NCBI GenBank assembly: GCA_016179105.1
Contig: JACOSB010000107.1
Location: 1-41,795 of the forward strand
DNA length: 41,795 bases
DNA from: Candidatus Acetothermia bacterium
GTDB lineage: Bacteria; Bipolaricaulota; Bipolaricaulia; RBG-16-55-9; DRXL01
Direction: 5' to 3'
The notes beneath the pieces are model-generated. The model saw only the letters and a list, made by a program, of their open reading frames with translations. It was not told the origin of the DNA and ran no database searches. The position numbers and the translations under genes are program-made. Below, in pieces: positions 31,273 to 41,679 of this stretch; the stretch's first letter is position 1; each line of letters starts with the position of its first letter.

Positions 31273-33442
31273 GCTAGCCGTCGCAGCCCAACACGGATTC
31301 TCCGACCGCGAGTACGAAGCGATTTGCCAAGCGCTCGGCCGCGAGCCGAACGAGCTCGAGCTGGGGCTCTTCTCACTCAACTGGTCCGAACACTGTAGCT
31401 ATAAAAGCTCGAAACGTTTCTTGAGAAGACTTCCGACAGTTGGGAAACGAGTTTTGCAGGGCCCGGGTGAAAACGCGGGCGTCTTGGAATTAGAGAACGG
31501 CTGGTGCGTCGCGTTCAAGGTCGAGAGCCACAATCACCCCTCAGCCGTCGAACCCTTCAACGGCGCAGCCACCGGCGTCGGCGGCATCGTGCGAGATATT
31601 TTGAGCATGGGCGCGCGCCCGGTCGCTCTCTTAGACTCCCTTCGTTTTGGAGAACTGTCGGATGGGAAATCACGTCGTCTCTTTGAGGGCGTCGTCTCGG
31701 GGATCGCTCATTACGGAAATTGTCTCGGCGTGCCCACCGTCGGCGGCGAGGTCTATTTTGAGGACACGTACAGTGATAACTGTCTCGTCAATGCCATGTG
31801 CGTCGGCTTGCTCAAGAAGCATGAGCTCAAGAAAGCGATCGCGCTTGGCCTCGGCAACAAACTCATTTTGGCTGGAGCGAGCACAGGGCGCGATGGGATC
31901 CACGGCGCTACGTTTGCTTCCGAAGATTTGCTGGGCGACTCTGAAGAAAAGCGTCCCAACGTCCAAGTGGGCGACCCGTTTGTCGGAAAACTCTTGATCG
32001 AAGCCACACTCGAAGCAGCCAAGCTGCCGGAGCTGATCGGCTTGCAAGACCTTGGAGCGGGTGGGCTCTCGACCGCGCCGCCGGAGATGGCCGCACGTGG
32101 CGACGTAGGACTCGCGATCGATGTCACGAAAGTCCCATTGCGCGCGACGTCGATGTCTCCCTACGAGATCATGCTCTCTGAATCGCAAGAGCGCATGGTC
32201 CTTTGTATAAAAGCCGGTTCCGAGCAAAAGTTTATCGACATTTATCGCAAGTGGGGACTGGAAGCAGCCGTGATCGGCGCAGTGATTCCCGAGTGCGTCT
32301 ATCGCATCCAGCAGGGCAAGAAGATCGTCGCTGAGATCCCGATCCCAATCCTCGTCGGAGGCTCGCCCGAACCAGAGTTAGATACACGACAACCGCGTTA
32401 TTTGGGCTCGATATCTCAAAAGCGTGTGACGCTCGCGAAGACGTTTGATCTCAGAGAGCGCCTGCTCTCTTTGTTGCGTTCGCCAAACATCGGTTCACGA
32501 CGTTGGATCTATCAACAGTACGATCACAGTGTCCAGACAAACACGGTTATCAATCCTGGCGAGGGCGATGCAGCTATGCTTCGGGTGAAGGGGGGAAAAT
32601 TCGCGCTCGCGGTCACGATGGACGGCAACGCTCGGCACGTTTATCTCGATCCCTATGAAGGCAGCAAACGCGCCGTGTGTGAAGCTGTGCACAATCTTGT
32701 CGCTGTTGGCGCAGAACCTATTGGGATCACGGATAATCTGAACTGGGCGAACCCGACTGATCCAGAAGTTTACTGGACGTTTGAGCAGGCGATCGCAGGC
32801 ATGTCCGCGGCTGCCAGTGCGCTCGGAATTCCCTTCGTCTCGGGAAACGTCAGTCTTTACAATCAGTCCGAGGCTCGAAAGATTTATCCGACGCCGGTCG
32901 TCGGCATGGTCGGCTATCTGAAAGATTTGGACAAACGCGTTCCGATGGGTTTTCAGAAGCCGGGCGATCTTGTTTATGTGGTTGGAAAACTCGACGGGAA
33001 TTTCGGTGGAAGTGAATTCCTCAAAGTTTTCTACAACTTTGTGGGTGGCGAACTAGAACCCATTGACTTAAACTTCGAAAAGAGACTGATAGAAGCTATG
33101 CTTTCTCTGGCAGATCAAAAACTCCTGCGCAGCACTCATGATGTCTCAGACGGCGGACTGCTCGTCGCGATAGCCGAGATGACTCTTCCGAAGGGCTTAG
33201 GCGCGGAGTTACGGTTGCAACTGCTCACGGAAGAAAAACTATTCGGCGAATGGCCCTCGCGCTTTGTCGTGAGTGTTTCGCCAAAAGACAAGAACAAGAT
33301 CGAGTCGCTACTGGGAAACGCAGGGATATCTTTCGAATCCATCGGACCCGTGGAGAGGACAACGCTGAATGTGAATGGCGCTGCCATTTCGCTCGCTGAA
33401 CTAAAGACTGCCTACGAATCGGCGCTGACGAGATTTTTATGA
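31265..33442 (+). CDS. purL: phosphoribosylformylglycinamidine synthase, PurL subunit
   Basis: The ATP-dependent synthase subunit making FGAM from FGAR. The 725 residues correspond to the short PurL that needs separate PurS and PurQ, both present upstream. Typical motifs are [13 protein letters not shown], the substrate segment [39 protein letters not shown] and [11 protein letters not shown]. The ATG at 31265 overlaps the end of purQ; a longer frame from 31193 runs through purQ and is not used. The stop overlaps the purF ATG. Confidence 0.96.
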   Translation: MAKLAVAAQHGFSDREYEAICQALGREPNELELGLFSLNWSEHCSYKSSKRFLRRLPTVGKRVLQGPGENAGVLELENGWCVAFKVESHNHPSAVEPFNGAATGVGGIVRDILSMGARPVALLDSLRFGELSDGKSRRLFEGVVSGIAHYGNCLGVPTVGGEVYFEDTYSDNCLVNAMCVGLLKKHELKKAIALGLGNKLILAGASTGRDGIHGATFASEDLLGDSEEKRPNVQVGDPFVGKLLIEATLEAAKLPELIGLQDLGAGGLSTAPPEMAARGDVGLAIDVTKVPLRATSMSPYEIMLSESQERMVLCIKAGSEQKFIDIYRKWGLEAAVIGAVIPECVYRIQQGKKIVAEIPIPILVGGSPEPELDTRQPRYLGSISQKRVTLAKTFDLRERLLSLLRSPNIGSRRWIYQQYDHSVQTNTVINPGEGDAAMLRVKGGKFALAVTMDGNARHVYLDPYEGSKRAVCEAVHNLVAVGAEPIGITDNLNWANPTDPEVYWTFEQAIAGMSAAASALGIPFVSGNVSLYNQSEARKIYPTPVVGMVGYLKDLDKRVPMGFQKPGDLVYVVGKLDGNFGGSEFLKVFYNFVGGELEPIDLNFEKRLIEAMLSLADQKLLRSTHDVSDGGLLVAIAEMTLPKGLGAELRLQLLTEEKLFGEWPSRFVVSVSPKDKNKIESLLGNAGISFESIGPVERTTLNVNGAAISLAELKTAYESALTRFL

Positions 33443-34845
33443 AACTACGAGAAGAGTGCGGTGTCTTCGGTCTTTATAGCAACAACCGATCGGCAGATAT
33501 TTCCGAAAGCTTGTATCTTGGACTCTTCGCGTTGCAGCACCGCGGACAAGAAGCAGCCGGCTTTGCCGTATCAGATGGGCGAGAGTTGCGCTGCTACAAA
33601 AATCTGGGGCATGTTGAACACGTCTACGAGCAAGCGCACCCTCATCTGATGAGAGGCTTCATCGGCTTGGCCCATACTCGTTATTCAACGCAAGGCGAGA
33701 GCGCACGCGCCGAGAATGCGCAACCGATGGTGTTACGCCGTGATGGGCGCTGGCTCGCGCTCATCCACAACGGAAACATTTCGAACGCGAGAGACTTGCG
33801 CGATGAACTCCTGGGCGAAGGCGTGACCTTCAACAGCACATCAGATACCGAAGTGCTTCTTCACTTGTACGCGCGCGCTCCGGGCAACTCTCCCGCTGAA
33901 AAATTGAACCATCTCGCGCACCAAGTCTTGGGTGCTTTCTCTATTGTCTTGCTCGATGGAGATCACTTGATCGCGGCCCGCGATCCTTTTGGGTTTCGCC
34001 CACTCGTCCTTGGCCAACGCAACGGAGATTGGATCGTTGCTTCCGAGACGGCCTCGTTTGAGATGTTAGGGGCGCGTTTCGTACGCGAGGTCGATCCCGG
34101 CGAAGCTATCGTGATCGATGCGAACGGTCTTCACTCTGCCCGATTTGGACCGGAGCGTCCGCGTCGTCAATGTATTTTCGAGCTGATCTATTTTTGCCGA
34201 CCCGACAGCACACTCTTCGGACACAATGCCTACATCTTCAGAAAAGAATCGGGCCGCCAACTCGCGCTTAAAGAGACCAAAGAGACCGATATTGCCATCC
34301 CTGTGCCCGATTCGGGGCTGCCCGCGGCACTCGGCTATTCGCGAACGCTCGGCCTTCCCCTGGAATTGGGACTCATCCGTAGCCACTACATCGGACGAAG
34401 TTTTATCGAACCTCACCAAGCATCGCGCGTCCAAAAAGTGAAGATGAAGCTGCTCCCGCTACGCGAGGTGCTCGCGGGCAAACGCATCGCAATGATCGAT
34501 GACTCGATTGTGCGTGGGACGACCTCACGAGCGATTGTCTCGGTGCTGCGCGAGTTCGGCGCGAAAGAAGTCCATCTGAGGGTTGCTTCTCCTCCGCTGA
34601 TCTCGCCGTGTTTCTTCGGCGTCGACATGCCGACTAAGGCTGAGCTGATCGCTTCGAGCCGAACTCTAGAAGAAATCGAAAAATTTATCGGTGCTGACTC
34701 AGTCGTATATCTGAGTTTGGATGAGCTGAAACGCTGTGTACGCGAGTCCAATCACTTCTGCGATGCTTGCTTCAGCGGCAATTATCCCGAGGGCAGCCTA
34801 CCGGAGGACGTGCGATGCGCTATCGCGACGCGGGCGTCAGCCTAG
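33439..34845 (+). CDS. purF: amidophosphoribosyltransferase (Fe-S type)
   Basis: This is the first committed purine enzyme (PRPP plus glutamine to phosphoribosylamine). The 468 residues start with a short propeptide, MKLREE, whose removal would expose the nucleophile Cys7 (CGVFGLY). The PRPP motif is [16 protein letters not shown]. Cysteines in [19 protein letters not shown] and the C-terminal HFCDACFSG match the B. subtilis-type set that holds a 4Fe-4S cluster. The ATG overlaps the purL stop by four bases; purM starts 31 bases before its end. Confidence 0.95.
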   Translation: MKLREECGVFGLYSNNRSADISESLYLGLFALQHRGQEAAGFAVSDGRELRCYKNLGHVEHVYEQAHPHLMRGFIGLAHTRYSTQGESARAENAQPMVLRRDGRWLALIHNGNISNARDLRDELLGEGVTFNSTSDTEVLLHLYARAPGNSPAEKLNHLAHQVLGAFSIVLLDGDHLIAARDPFGFRPLVLGQRNGDWIVASETASFEMLGARFVREVDPGEAIVIDANGLHSARFGPERPRRQCIFELIYFCRPDSTLFGHNAYIFRKESGRQLALKETKETDIAIPVPDSGLPAALGYSRTLGLPLELGLIRSHYIGRSFIEPHQASRVQKVKMKLLPLREVLAGKRIAMIDDSIVRGTTSRAIVSVLREFGAKEVHLRVASPPLISPCFFGVDMPTKAELIASSRTLEEIEKFIGADSVVYLSLDELKRCVRESNHFCDACFSGNYPEGSLPEDVRCAIATRASA

Positions 34846-35834
34846 ACCGCCAGGACCAATTCATCGGTCTCATCAAAAAATTAAATCGCAAAAGCGGCCA
34901 TCAGATTGGAGCGTTCGCAGCGCTCTTCGATCTCAAAAAAACTCTGAAAAATTACGAGCATCCGTTGCTCGTCAGCTCTACTGATGGGATTGGCACGAAG
35001 ACGAGGCTCGCGGTGGAATACGGCTCTGTGGGCGGACTTGGGCAAGATTTAGTCGCGATGAGCGTCAATGACATCGCGACGATTGGAGCCAAGCCGCTCT
35101 TCTTTCTCGATTACTACGGCACTGCGGAGATCGATCTGTGCGTGGGCGAGGCGTTCGTCCAAGAGCTGGTCAAAGCCTGTGAGGAAGCGAACTGCGAACT
35201 CATCGGCGGAGAAACGTCTCAACTGCGCGATCTCTATCGCAATGTTTCTGATTTGGAGCTAGTGGGCTTCGTTGTCGGCATCGTCGAACAGAGCGCGATA
35301 CCCGATTCGAAGAAAATAAGACCCGGAGATTGTTTAATCGGTTTGCTGTCATCAGGGCCGCATTGCAACGGCTATTCACTCATAAGAAAAATCGTCTCAG
35401 AGCGTAAGCTCGATTTGAGAAAAATTTACTCAGAAGCGGGCACACGGCTGTTGGGTGAGCTACTTCTTGAGCCGATGCGCATTTATTCCAACCTTGCTCT
35501 GAAACTTTTCTCACGCTTCGAGATCAAAGGCGCAGCGCATATCACGGGCAGTGGCATCCTCGGCAATCTCCCGCGCGTGCTGAATAGCAAAGTTGATGCT
35601 GCGATCGACACTACGGTTTGGCCGCGCCTCAAAATTTTTGCAGCGCTCCAGCGCTGGGGCGAGATTCCCGAGGACGAAATGTGGGATGTCTTCAACATGG
35701 GCATTGGATTCATTTTCATCGTGAGCGATGCCCAAGCCGATCAAGTATTACACTTTTTGAAGAAACAAGGTGAGCAAGCGCACCTAGTGGGCAAGATCGA
35801 ACGCGGCAAAGGGCGGGTCAGGCTACAACAGTGA
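34815..35834 (+). CDS. purM: phosphoribosylformylglycinamidine cyclo-ligase (AIR synthetase)
   Basis: PurM closes the imidazole ring of AIR. The 339 residues begin [20 protein letters not shown] and contain the ATP loop VSSTDGIGTKTRLA, the VAMSVNDIATIGAKPLFFLDYY strand-helix, and GGETSQLRDLY. The ATG at 34815 has GGAGG seven bases upstream and lies within the end of purF. It is the last pur gene in the window; purB, purD, purE, purH and purN are elsewhere. Confidence 0.95.
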   Translation: MRYRDAGVSLDRQDQFIGLIKKLNRKSGHQIGAFAALFDLKKTLKNYEHPLLVSSTDGIGTKTRLAVEYGSVGGLGQDLVAMSVNDIATIGAKPLFFLDYYGTAEIDLCVGEAFVQELVKACEEANCELIGGETSQLRDLYRNVSDLELVGFVVGIVEQSAIPDSKKIRPGDCLIGLLSSGPHCNGYSLIRKIVSERKLDLRKIYSEAGTRLLGELLLEPMRIYSNLALKLFSRFEIKGAAHITGSGILGNLPRVLNSKVDAAIDTTVWPRLKIFAALQRWGEIPEDEMWDVFNMGIGFIFIVSDAQADQVLHFLKKQGEQAHLVGKIERGKGRVRLQQ

Positions 35835-35912
35835 AAAAACGCATTGAACTATGAAGTTCGGCGAACTCCTCTTGGTCAGAGAGAAAGAATCGATTCGGTA
35901 TTATGCAAAACC

Positions 35913-35933
35913 GGACCTGACCCGTACAGGTCC
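35913..35933. repeat. short inverted repeat after purM
   Basis: GGACCTG, seven bases, CAGGTCC. It could end the purine transcript, although no T-tract follows. The rest of 35835-36054 shows no gene. Confidence 0.35.
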
Positions 35934-36054
35934 AGAAGCCACCTATTGGGTACTGAAGAAATAAGAAGCATATCGAGAACCAAACGGTCACACAATTTCG
36001 TCCACATCGGAGGAAGTGCGAAGGGTATCTGAGACTTTAATCCTCGTTGCCTGA

Positions 36055-36423
36055 TTGCAACCCACCGACGGCGCATATATGGTTACGACTCTACAGACCC
36101 GTCGCGCCGGGTTCCGTAGGCTGCAAGAACGAATCGACAAGACGACCAGCGGTGGCAAGCTGATCTTCCACGTCTTCGGCGCTCTGGCCGAGTTTGAGCG
36201 AGACCTCATTCGAGAACACACTCATGCCGGACTCACTGCGGCTCACGCCCGCGTCCGACGCGGAGGACGCCCTCGATCGATGACCGAAAAACAGGTCGCT
36301 ATGGCTCTGCGAAAAGATCCCCATACTACGATCGCGGATGTGTGCAAAACCTTGCAAGTCTCTCGCGCTACCCTCTACCGCTACCTGCCTCAATTAAACT
36401 CTTCTGCTAAGCGTTCTGGGTAA
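36055..36423 (+). pseudogene. truncated serine recombinase (Tn3-type resolvase), C-terminal part only
   Basis: About 115 residues match the second half of small resolvases/invertases: GFRRLQERIDKTTSGGKLIFHVFGALAEFERDLIREHT (end of the catalytic domain and long E helix), then GGRPR and a helix-turn-helix (TIADVCKTLQVSRATLYRYL). The N-terminal 70 or so residues with the catalytic serine are absent and not found in upstream frames. The upstream 200 bases look non-coding, so this is a remnant of a mobile element rather than a working recombinase. No res sites or terminal repeats could be matched. Confidence 0.75.
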
Positions 36424-36478
36424 GTTCGTTGGTTTTTTCTCCGTTACTATCGGATGGCCTTCTTGAAAGCGACTTTGC

Positions 36479-36925
36479 CTAGACCTTGCGGAGATGCTCC
36501 TGGGTGCCCACTTCGTACGCCTCTTTGATCCATGACAGCGTTTCTTCATCCAGATCCTTTGTATCGGTGATTAGGAACTGATAGACGTGGTTGTTCGGCG
36601 GTATGAATTCAACTTTAGTGAAGCGGGGGCTATGGATGCGGCGCTTCAGCCAGAAGCCTGCGGTTATGCTGTCCTTGCCTGCTTTCGCCACTCCAGCAAA
36701 CCTCACTCTCGCTTGGAAGCTGATCCGCGTCTTGGCAGGATCGATTATGATGGGGCCGCATTGCCTGACAAATTTCACAAACTCCCGATACAGCTTCCTT
36801 ACCCGGAGGCTTTTGCCGGCAAAGAACTGGGCTACAGTAAACCTGCCGCAGGAGTGCCAGAGGTTGCGTGTCACAAATTTCTTCTTGCACTTGGGGCATG
36901 TCCAAAGGGGCTTTTTCGTATCCAT
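36479..36925 (-). CDS. DUF5655-like protein with an N-terminal zinc-ribbon motif
   Basis: A protein of about 148 residues. It opens with a CxxC knuckle (WTCPKCKKKFVTRNLWHSCG), then a helical part and a beta-rich ending (SPRFTKVEFIPPNNHVYQF) resembling DUF5655 proteins as I remember them. The start is uncertain: ATG at 36925 lacks a well-spaced ribosome site, and an in-frame ATG lies at 36967. No function is established for this group. It sits between the resolvase remnant and convergent genes, an accessory-looking position. Confidence 0.65.
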   Translation of the reverse strand: MDTKKPLWTCPKCKKKFVTRNLWHSCGRFTVAQFFAGKSLRVRKLYREFVKFVRQCGPIIIDPAKTRISFQARVRFAGVAKAGKDSITAGFWLKRRIHSPRFTKVEFIPPNNHVYQFLITDTKDLDEETLSWIKEAYEVGTQEHLRKV

Positions 36926-37209
36926 AGTTGTTTTCTTGGCACTCCCTTCTTGATGTATCGTAAGCATAAAACAACTTTTGTTGGGCGTCAATTTATTTGA
37001 AGCTCGAAGATAGCAGATACTGGTTATGCAAGGGTCGAGCATCATTTACCTATACCTCCTGCCCCATAACTACGCCAATCGTGAGATTGAAATATGGCCA
37101 AAGAAGTCTTAGCCGAAAAGAGCTTGGATCATTTGCTTCAAGCTGTATCACATTTAGTGAAGTTGCCAAAAAGCCAGGTGTTTCTCTCAGTTCGTGAGAT
37201 CGAGCGGCA

Positions 37210-38502
37210 TTATGGCGCTGGAACAATCTTATACACTTTCCCGGTATTGCCCGCCGGTCCTACTTGCTCTGAAGTCAATACATACAGCTCGCGGTCAGTG
37301 TCCTGACCCAGAGACAAGACAAAGCGACGACCGATCGCCCCATCGGGACTTGTCGCAATTCTCAGCTCTTCCATCCGCCACAGGGCGCCTCCAGCAGATG
37401 AGGGGGTGGCCGCGAAGAGTTTTCCATCGGGAGGCGGTCGCTCGCTGGTGGCCCAATTCCCGAAGATGTAGCGCCCCGGAAATTGAGACAGCGCCTTGCC
37501 TCGATAGATAAACCCGCCGACGATCGCCCTTCCAACGTTGCGATGGTACTCGATGATGGGATCGATCAGAGGTTCTCCGCGCGCACCCGTGTTCGCACAG
37601 CTGGGGAGTGGCTGGCTGAGGTTGTTCGGGTTGTGGCACGTCGTTCCCTCTTTGATGCTCCAGCCATAATTGCCTCCCTTGATGACAAGGTCTACTTCTT
37701 CTGAGACTTCATCGCCCACGTCGGCGACGAAGAGTTCGTGCTTGCCCGCGTAATCAAAAGAGAAACGATAAGGGTTACGGAACCCGTAGGCGAAGACCTC
37801 ATCGCGGCCTTCCTTGCCGACGAAGGGATTGTCAACAGGGATGCCATAGGGCTCACCTTTGTTCACATCGATGCGCAAAATTTTGCCCAAGAGAGTGTCA
37901 ATGTTTTGTCCGTTGAGATGGTTGTCGCCATCGCCTAAGCCGACATAGAGATATCCATCAGGCCCAAAAGCGATCTGCCCCCCTTGATGGAAGACCCGTC
38001 CTCTGGCTGGTGTTCTTACGTCTACGTAGTCGATCGCTAATAGAATTCGTTCTGACTTCGGATCGCCCTTGTTCGGGTTCTCTTTGGAGACTCTGAACTC
38101 AGACAGATAGTTGGTGTGATCTCCTCCGGGAGGTCCCCCTTGCCGCAGGGGCGCGCTGTAATAGACGTAGAAGCGCCCATTTTTCTTGAAGTCCGGATGA
38201 AACGCCAGACCGAGAAATCCGCGTTCATCATAGCTGGAGTCTATCCTTAAAGCGCGATCTCGCAAGTCTAAGAACGGATCTTCAGATAATTTTTCGTCGG
38301 CTGTCAACAGTCTTATGAGACCGATTTGGTCGACGATGAATAATCTCCCGGTTGCGTCCTCAGCAGAAACGAGCGCGACCGGCGCGGTGAGCCCCTCTGC
38401 GATCAACTTGAGCCCAATACTCGGTTGATTCACTTGTGCCTGCGGCTGCAAGATGACCAAAGCGAGCGCAATCAATGCTAACGCAAAAATTCTAGACATC
38501 AT
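37210..38502 (-). CDS. exported PQQ-dependent sugar dehydrogenase (soluble Gdh/YliI type)
   Basis: This 430-residue protein has a signal peptide (MSRIFALALIALALVILQPQAQ). It has the six-blade propeller signatures of glucose/sorbosone dehydrogenases: GLLGLAFHP-like RGFLGLAFHPDF, then HQGGQIAFGPDGYLYVGLGDG, GKILRIDVNKG, FAYGFRNPYRFSFD and DVGDEVSEEVD. These enzymes oxidise aldoses outside the membrane using PQQ and calcium. The ATG at 38502 has GAGG eight bases upstream. It begins ten bases after the stop of the serine hydrolase, so the two form an operon. PQQ synthesis genes are not in this window. Confidence 0.9.
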   Translation of the reverse strand: MMSRIFALALIALALVILQPQAQVNQPSIGLKLIAEGLTAPVALVSAEDATGRLFIVDQIGLIRLLTADEKLSEDPFLDLRDRALRIDSSYDERGFLGLAFHPDFKKNGRFYVYYSAPLRQGGPPGGDHTNYLSEFRVSKENPNKGDPKSERILLAIDYVDVRTPARGRVFHQGGQIAFGPDGYLYVGLGDGDNHLNGQNIDTLLGKILRIDVNKGEPYGIPVDNPFVGKEGRDEVFAYGFRNPYRFSFDYAGKHELFVADVGDEVSEEVDLVIKGGNYGWSIKEGTTCHNPNNLSQPLPSCANTGARGEPLIDPIIEYHRNVGRAIVGGFIYRGKALSQFPGRYIFGNWATSERPPPDGKLFAATPSSAGGALWRMEELRIATSPDGAIGRRFVLSLGQDTDRELYVLTSEQVGPAGNTGKVYKIVPAP

Positions 38503-38512
38503 GAGACAAACC

Positions 38513-39595
38513 TCACTTTTCTTTAACTGCTGGTACGACAAAATCACGTATTAGCTGTCGGTGGTCCCTGAGCTGAGAAGGAGCAATATTTGAATTGGAT
38601 GTGATGACTACAATCATCTCTAGGTCAGGGATAACATAGATATATTGTCCTCCATAACCGGCCGCAAAATAGGCGGCATGACCGCTTTCCGAACTCAGCC
38701 ACCACAAGAAGCCATAGCTCGTATCTTCAGGAAATCCTCCGGTGTTTTGGAGACTCGTAGACTGCTGGACATAATCCGCACCGATCAGTTGCTTGCCATC
38801 CCACACGCCCTTCATCAGGTAAAGATAACCCAGCTTGGCCATATCACGAGGTATCAGTGCCATACCAAAGCTGCCATTATTATTCCCCTGAGGGTCCGCT
38901 GGCCATGCTCTCTGAGCAATTCCCAAAGGGCCGAAGAGAGTACTGTCTGCGAATTCCAAGGCGCTCTTGTGGGTGACCTTCGTGAGTATTCCCGACAGTA
39001 GATGGGGACCAGCACTGTTATAGTTGAACTTGGTTCCCGGCGTATCGGACAGAGGTTGTCGAATAAGACACTCAATCGTGTCGGGGTTATTAAAACAACG
39101 ATCGGCGGCAAAAACGCTATCCCACTCAAAGCCGGTCGTCATACTCAGCAGATGTCTAAGGGTGACCTTTTCTTTCTTAGGATCGCTGTTGGATGAAAAA
39201 TACTCGGGGAAAAATTCAGCGAGTGGTTGGTCAAGGGAATTAAGCAAGCCCTTTTTCAAAGCTATGCCTACCAAAGCGGATACGAAGGCTTTGGTGGCAG
39301 ACTGGATGAGTTGGAGATCATCGGAGCGAATGCCGCGATAATATCGTTCAAACACTAAATATCCGTGACGTATCACCAAGAGAGATTGAATGTTGGGAAG
39401 TTGAGTTTTTATATGGCTGTCGGCCTGTGACAACCGAACAGAATCCATTCCTTGGTCTTCGGGAGAAGCTTCTCTCCAGCCGTGGGTCGGCCAATAGTCT
39501 TGACTCCGGTGAACTAAGATGGTGAAAGTTGATGGACTCACGAAGACCAATCCCGCAGCTATCAACACGAATACCAATATAAAGATCCTCATCAT
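38513..39595 (-). CDS. serine hydrolase, class C beta-lactamase/penicillin-binding fold
   Basis: This 360-residue protein has an N-terminal membrane anchor or signal peptide (MMRIFILVFVLIAAGLVFV). The SxxK nucleophile is SATK (about Ser99) and the YxN triad element is YNS (about Tyr192). The third motif appears as AGYGG in place of KTG, common in esterase-like members. It is therefore an extracytoplasmic esterase or peptidase of the 6-aminohexanoate-dimer hydrolase group rather than a proven beta-lactamase. The ATG at 39595 has GGGAGG nine to ten bases upstream. First gene of a two-gene operon. Confidence 0.85.
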   Translation of the reverse strand: MMRIFILVFVLIAAGLVFVSPSTFTILVHRSQDYWPTHGWREASPEDQGMDSVRLSQADSHIKTQLPNIQSLLVIRHGYLVFERYYRGIRSDDLQLIQSATKAFVSALVGIALKKGLLNSLDQPLAEFFPEYFSSNSDPKKEKVTLRHLLSMTTGFEWDSVFAADRCFNNPDTIECLIRQPLSDTPGTKFNYNSAGPHLLSGILTKVTHKSALEFADSTLFGPLGIAQRAWPADPQGNNNGSFGMALIPRDMAKLGYLYLMKGVWDGKQLIGADYVQQSTSLQNTGGFPEDTSYGFLWWLSSESGHAAYFAAGYGGQYIYVIPDLEMIVVITSNSNIAPSQLRDHRQLIRDFVVPAVKEK

Positions 39596-39722
39596 GCAGG
39601 TCGTACCTCCCACTACTCTTTAAGTTAGCAGAAAGTTGGGCGAGTAAGAAGCGCTCTGGGATAAAACCGTGTAGTTTTGTGATGAGGTATTCTACAGGTG
39701 GGATGAATCGGGGAATTTAGGC

Positions 39723-40490
39723 TTAAAAGCCCTTTCCTAGACGTTTTTGGAGTTTTTCACGATAATTGCGACTGAGCGTCAGCCGCGTGTTGTCTTGCAG
39801 AAAGACGACGTAATCGCCCCGGAACCAGGGCTGCAGCTCTTTGATACGTTCAAGATTCACGATCGTCGAGCGATGGATGCGCGCGAATTTTTCGGGATTG
39901 AGCTGCGCTTCGAGCCCGCTCACTGTCTCGCGCAACAGATGCGCTTCTCTTCCCATGTGCAGCCGCACATAATTGCCCGCCGCTTCGATCCAATCAATCT
40001 CTTCGGTTTTTAAGAAATAGACACGGCCAGCGGACTTGATCACCAAGCGCTCTAGATATTTCTTCTCTTTTTTGAGATCTTCTAACAAAGAGATTAGCCG
40101 CTGATTGAGGTCGTTGGTTGCTTCTTTTTGGATTTGTTCTTTGGCTCGCTCGAGCGCTCTCTGAAAACGCCCACGATCGAAGGGCTTTAGCAAAAAATCC
40201 AGAGCGTATACCTCAAACGCTCTCAGTGCATACTGATCATACGCCGTCACAAAAATAATGAAAGGTAGTCGCTCTGTGCCAAGGGATTTTAAGACAGAAA
40301 AGCCGTCCAGCTCGGGCATTTGCACGTCTAGAAAAATCAGGTTCGGTGTTTTCTCTTGAACTGCTGAGACAGCGCTGAACCCATCGGCACACTCGCCGAT
40401 GATCTTGATATCCGGATCATCGGCCAAGAGCGTGCGAATCCATTCGCGTGCGAGAGGCTCGTCATCGACGATCAGGGCTCGAATTCTCAT
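39723..40490 (-). CDS. LytTR-family response regulator (LytR/AlgR type)
   Basis: A 255-residue protein with receiver domain (acidic pair Asp9/Asp10, phosphoacceptor Asp55 in IFLDVQMPELDGF, Lys in LLKPFDRGRF). A coiled region (about 120-150) leads to a LytTR DNA-binding domain (about 155-253: FLKTEEIDWIEAAGNYVRLHM, FARIHRSTIVNLERIKEL, LTLSRNYREKL). The ATG overlaps the kinase stop by four bases (ATGA), so the pair is translationally coupled. LytTR regulators often control cell-wall, adhesion or efflux genes; the target here is unknown. Confidence 0.92.
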   Translation of the reverse strand: MRIRALIVDDEPLAREWIRTLLADDPDIKIIGECADGFSAVSAVQEKTPNLIFLDVQMPELDGFSVLKSLGTERLPFIIFVTAYDQYALRAFEVYALDFLLKPFDRGRFQRALERAKEQIQKEATNDLNQRLISLLEDLKKEKKYLERLVIKSAGRVYFLKTEEIDWIEAAGNYVRLHMGREAHLLRETVSGLEAQLNPEKFARIHRSTIVNLERIKELQPWFRGDYVVFLQDNTRLTLSRNYREKLQKRLGKGF

Positions 40491-40723
40491 AATGACTCTC
40501 TCTCCAGTTTACTCGATGCTTCGCCGGTTTCTGTGCAAAAGGGCATGCTGAGAATGACGACAAACCCGCCATCGGGAGCGTTGCATAGCTCAAAACGATG
40601 GGCAGAACCGTAGAGTTGCTGCAAGCGTGCCCGCGTGTTGGTTAGGCCAATGCCCTCTGTGAGGAGTGTTAACTCGTAATCGGATAGTCCCGATCCGGTG
40701 TCACGCACCTTGAGCTCGAGCAT
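40487..40723 (-). pseudogene. C-terminal ATPase part of the frameshifted LytS-type kinase
   Basis: This frame carries the end of the HATPase domain: [13 protein letters not shown] (G1-like box), GIGLTNTRARLQQLYG (G2-like box, typical of the family) and the final strands. Reading backward in this frame continues without stops to [12 protein letters not shown], exactly what should follow NAIRHG of the upstream fragment. The break lies at four Gs (minus strand; CCCC at 40781-40784), where three would restore one protein. The stop overlaps the regulator start. Confidence 0.8.
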
Positions 40724-41630
40724 CCTGTCTACACGGTGTGCATGAAGCTCGATTCGTCCGGGAGCAGCGTGCGGTGTAATCCCCGTGCCGAATCGCGTTT
40801 TCTACTAACGGCTGCAAGATCAAGTTGGGCACTCGGGCATCGAGCGTCTCCGGGGCGATCTCCAGCTGCACCGTGAGTCTATCGCCAAAACGGACTTGCT
40901 CGATCTCCAGATAGCGCTCCAAAAATTCCATCTCTTGCTTGAGTGACACTTCTTGAGTGCCGGCATTGTCTAGCGTCATTCGCAATAAGTCGCTCAAGCG
41001 GGTGATCATGCGCTCGGCGGCTTCAGGGTCTTTGTATATGAGCGGCAAGACGGAGTGCAGGGTATTAAACAAAAAATGGGGATGAAGCTGCATCTTGAGG
41101 GCTTGCAATTGTGCCTTGGCCAGCTGTGCTTCCAACTGAGAAGTTTTGAGCTCTTTTTCGCGGTATTCGCGATAATAATCCAGAGCATGGCTGACGCCCA
41201 GAATCGCCCAATACGTCAGGACATTCCAGTGAAACTTAACAACAAACGAAAATTGCATTTGGTCCCAAAACGAAAAGAAGGGTTGACCCGAAGCCCATGC
41301 GAACATTTCCAACACTGAGACGTTCAGCACGAGCTGCAAGAACGAAAAAATCCCACTGGCGGGAAGATGTAGCGCTAAACTCTTAGGCCACCTCTGTCGT
41401 TCGAAGCGAAATCGTCGAGCAAGCCAAAAGACCAAAGGAATATACGGAAGCCAGCTGTACCACTCGGCCAAAGCCCATTTAAGGGCCTGTCCCCACGTGA
41501 TAGGTTTTTGGTACAGAACGCTGTAGATGAGATAGAGTTGGCTAGCAAAGAAGGCGCCCAGCAGCGTCCATCCTGCAAAGGCGAGACCCCATCTCAGCCA
41601 ACGTCGTGACTCTTCCTGTCTATCAGCCAT
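40701..41630 (-). pseudogene. N-terminal part of the frameshifted LytS-type sensor kinase
   Basis: This fragment of about 283 meaningful residues has four membrane helices (about 16-38, 55-72, 88-110 and 125-147) and a coiled linker. Next is the His_kinase motif [17 protein letters not shown] (His183/His185) and the start of the ATPase domain with N-box [14 protein letters not shown]. After NAIRHG the frame goes astray and ends 26 residues later. With one G removed at 40781-40784 it joins the downstream fragment to give a complete kinase of about 380 residues. This may be a sequencing error, a real mutation or phase variation in a short G-run. Confidence 0.85.
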
Positions 41631-41679
41631 GAAATTTCCTAGCTGTTTGGTTATTTGAGGCTCTAGACCAGGACTTTAA

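Noticed and set aside
35844..36054. Riboswitch or tRNA-like fold downstream of purM
   Set aside because: Only one 7-bp stem (GGACCTG/CAGGTCC) is present, with no further conserved core that I can recognise.
37094..37306. Plus-strand frame beginning MAKEVLAEKSLDHLLQAV, possible antitoxin-like small gene
   Set aside because: It overlaps the end of the sugar dehydrogenase gene, has no ribosome site, and its second half is antisense to real coding sequence. Only the first 38 codons could be genuine, which is too little to support.
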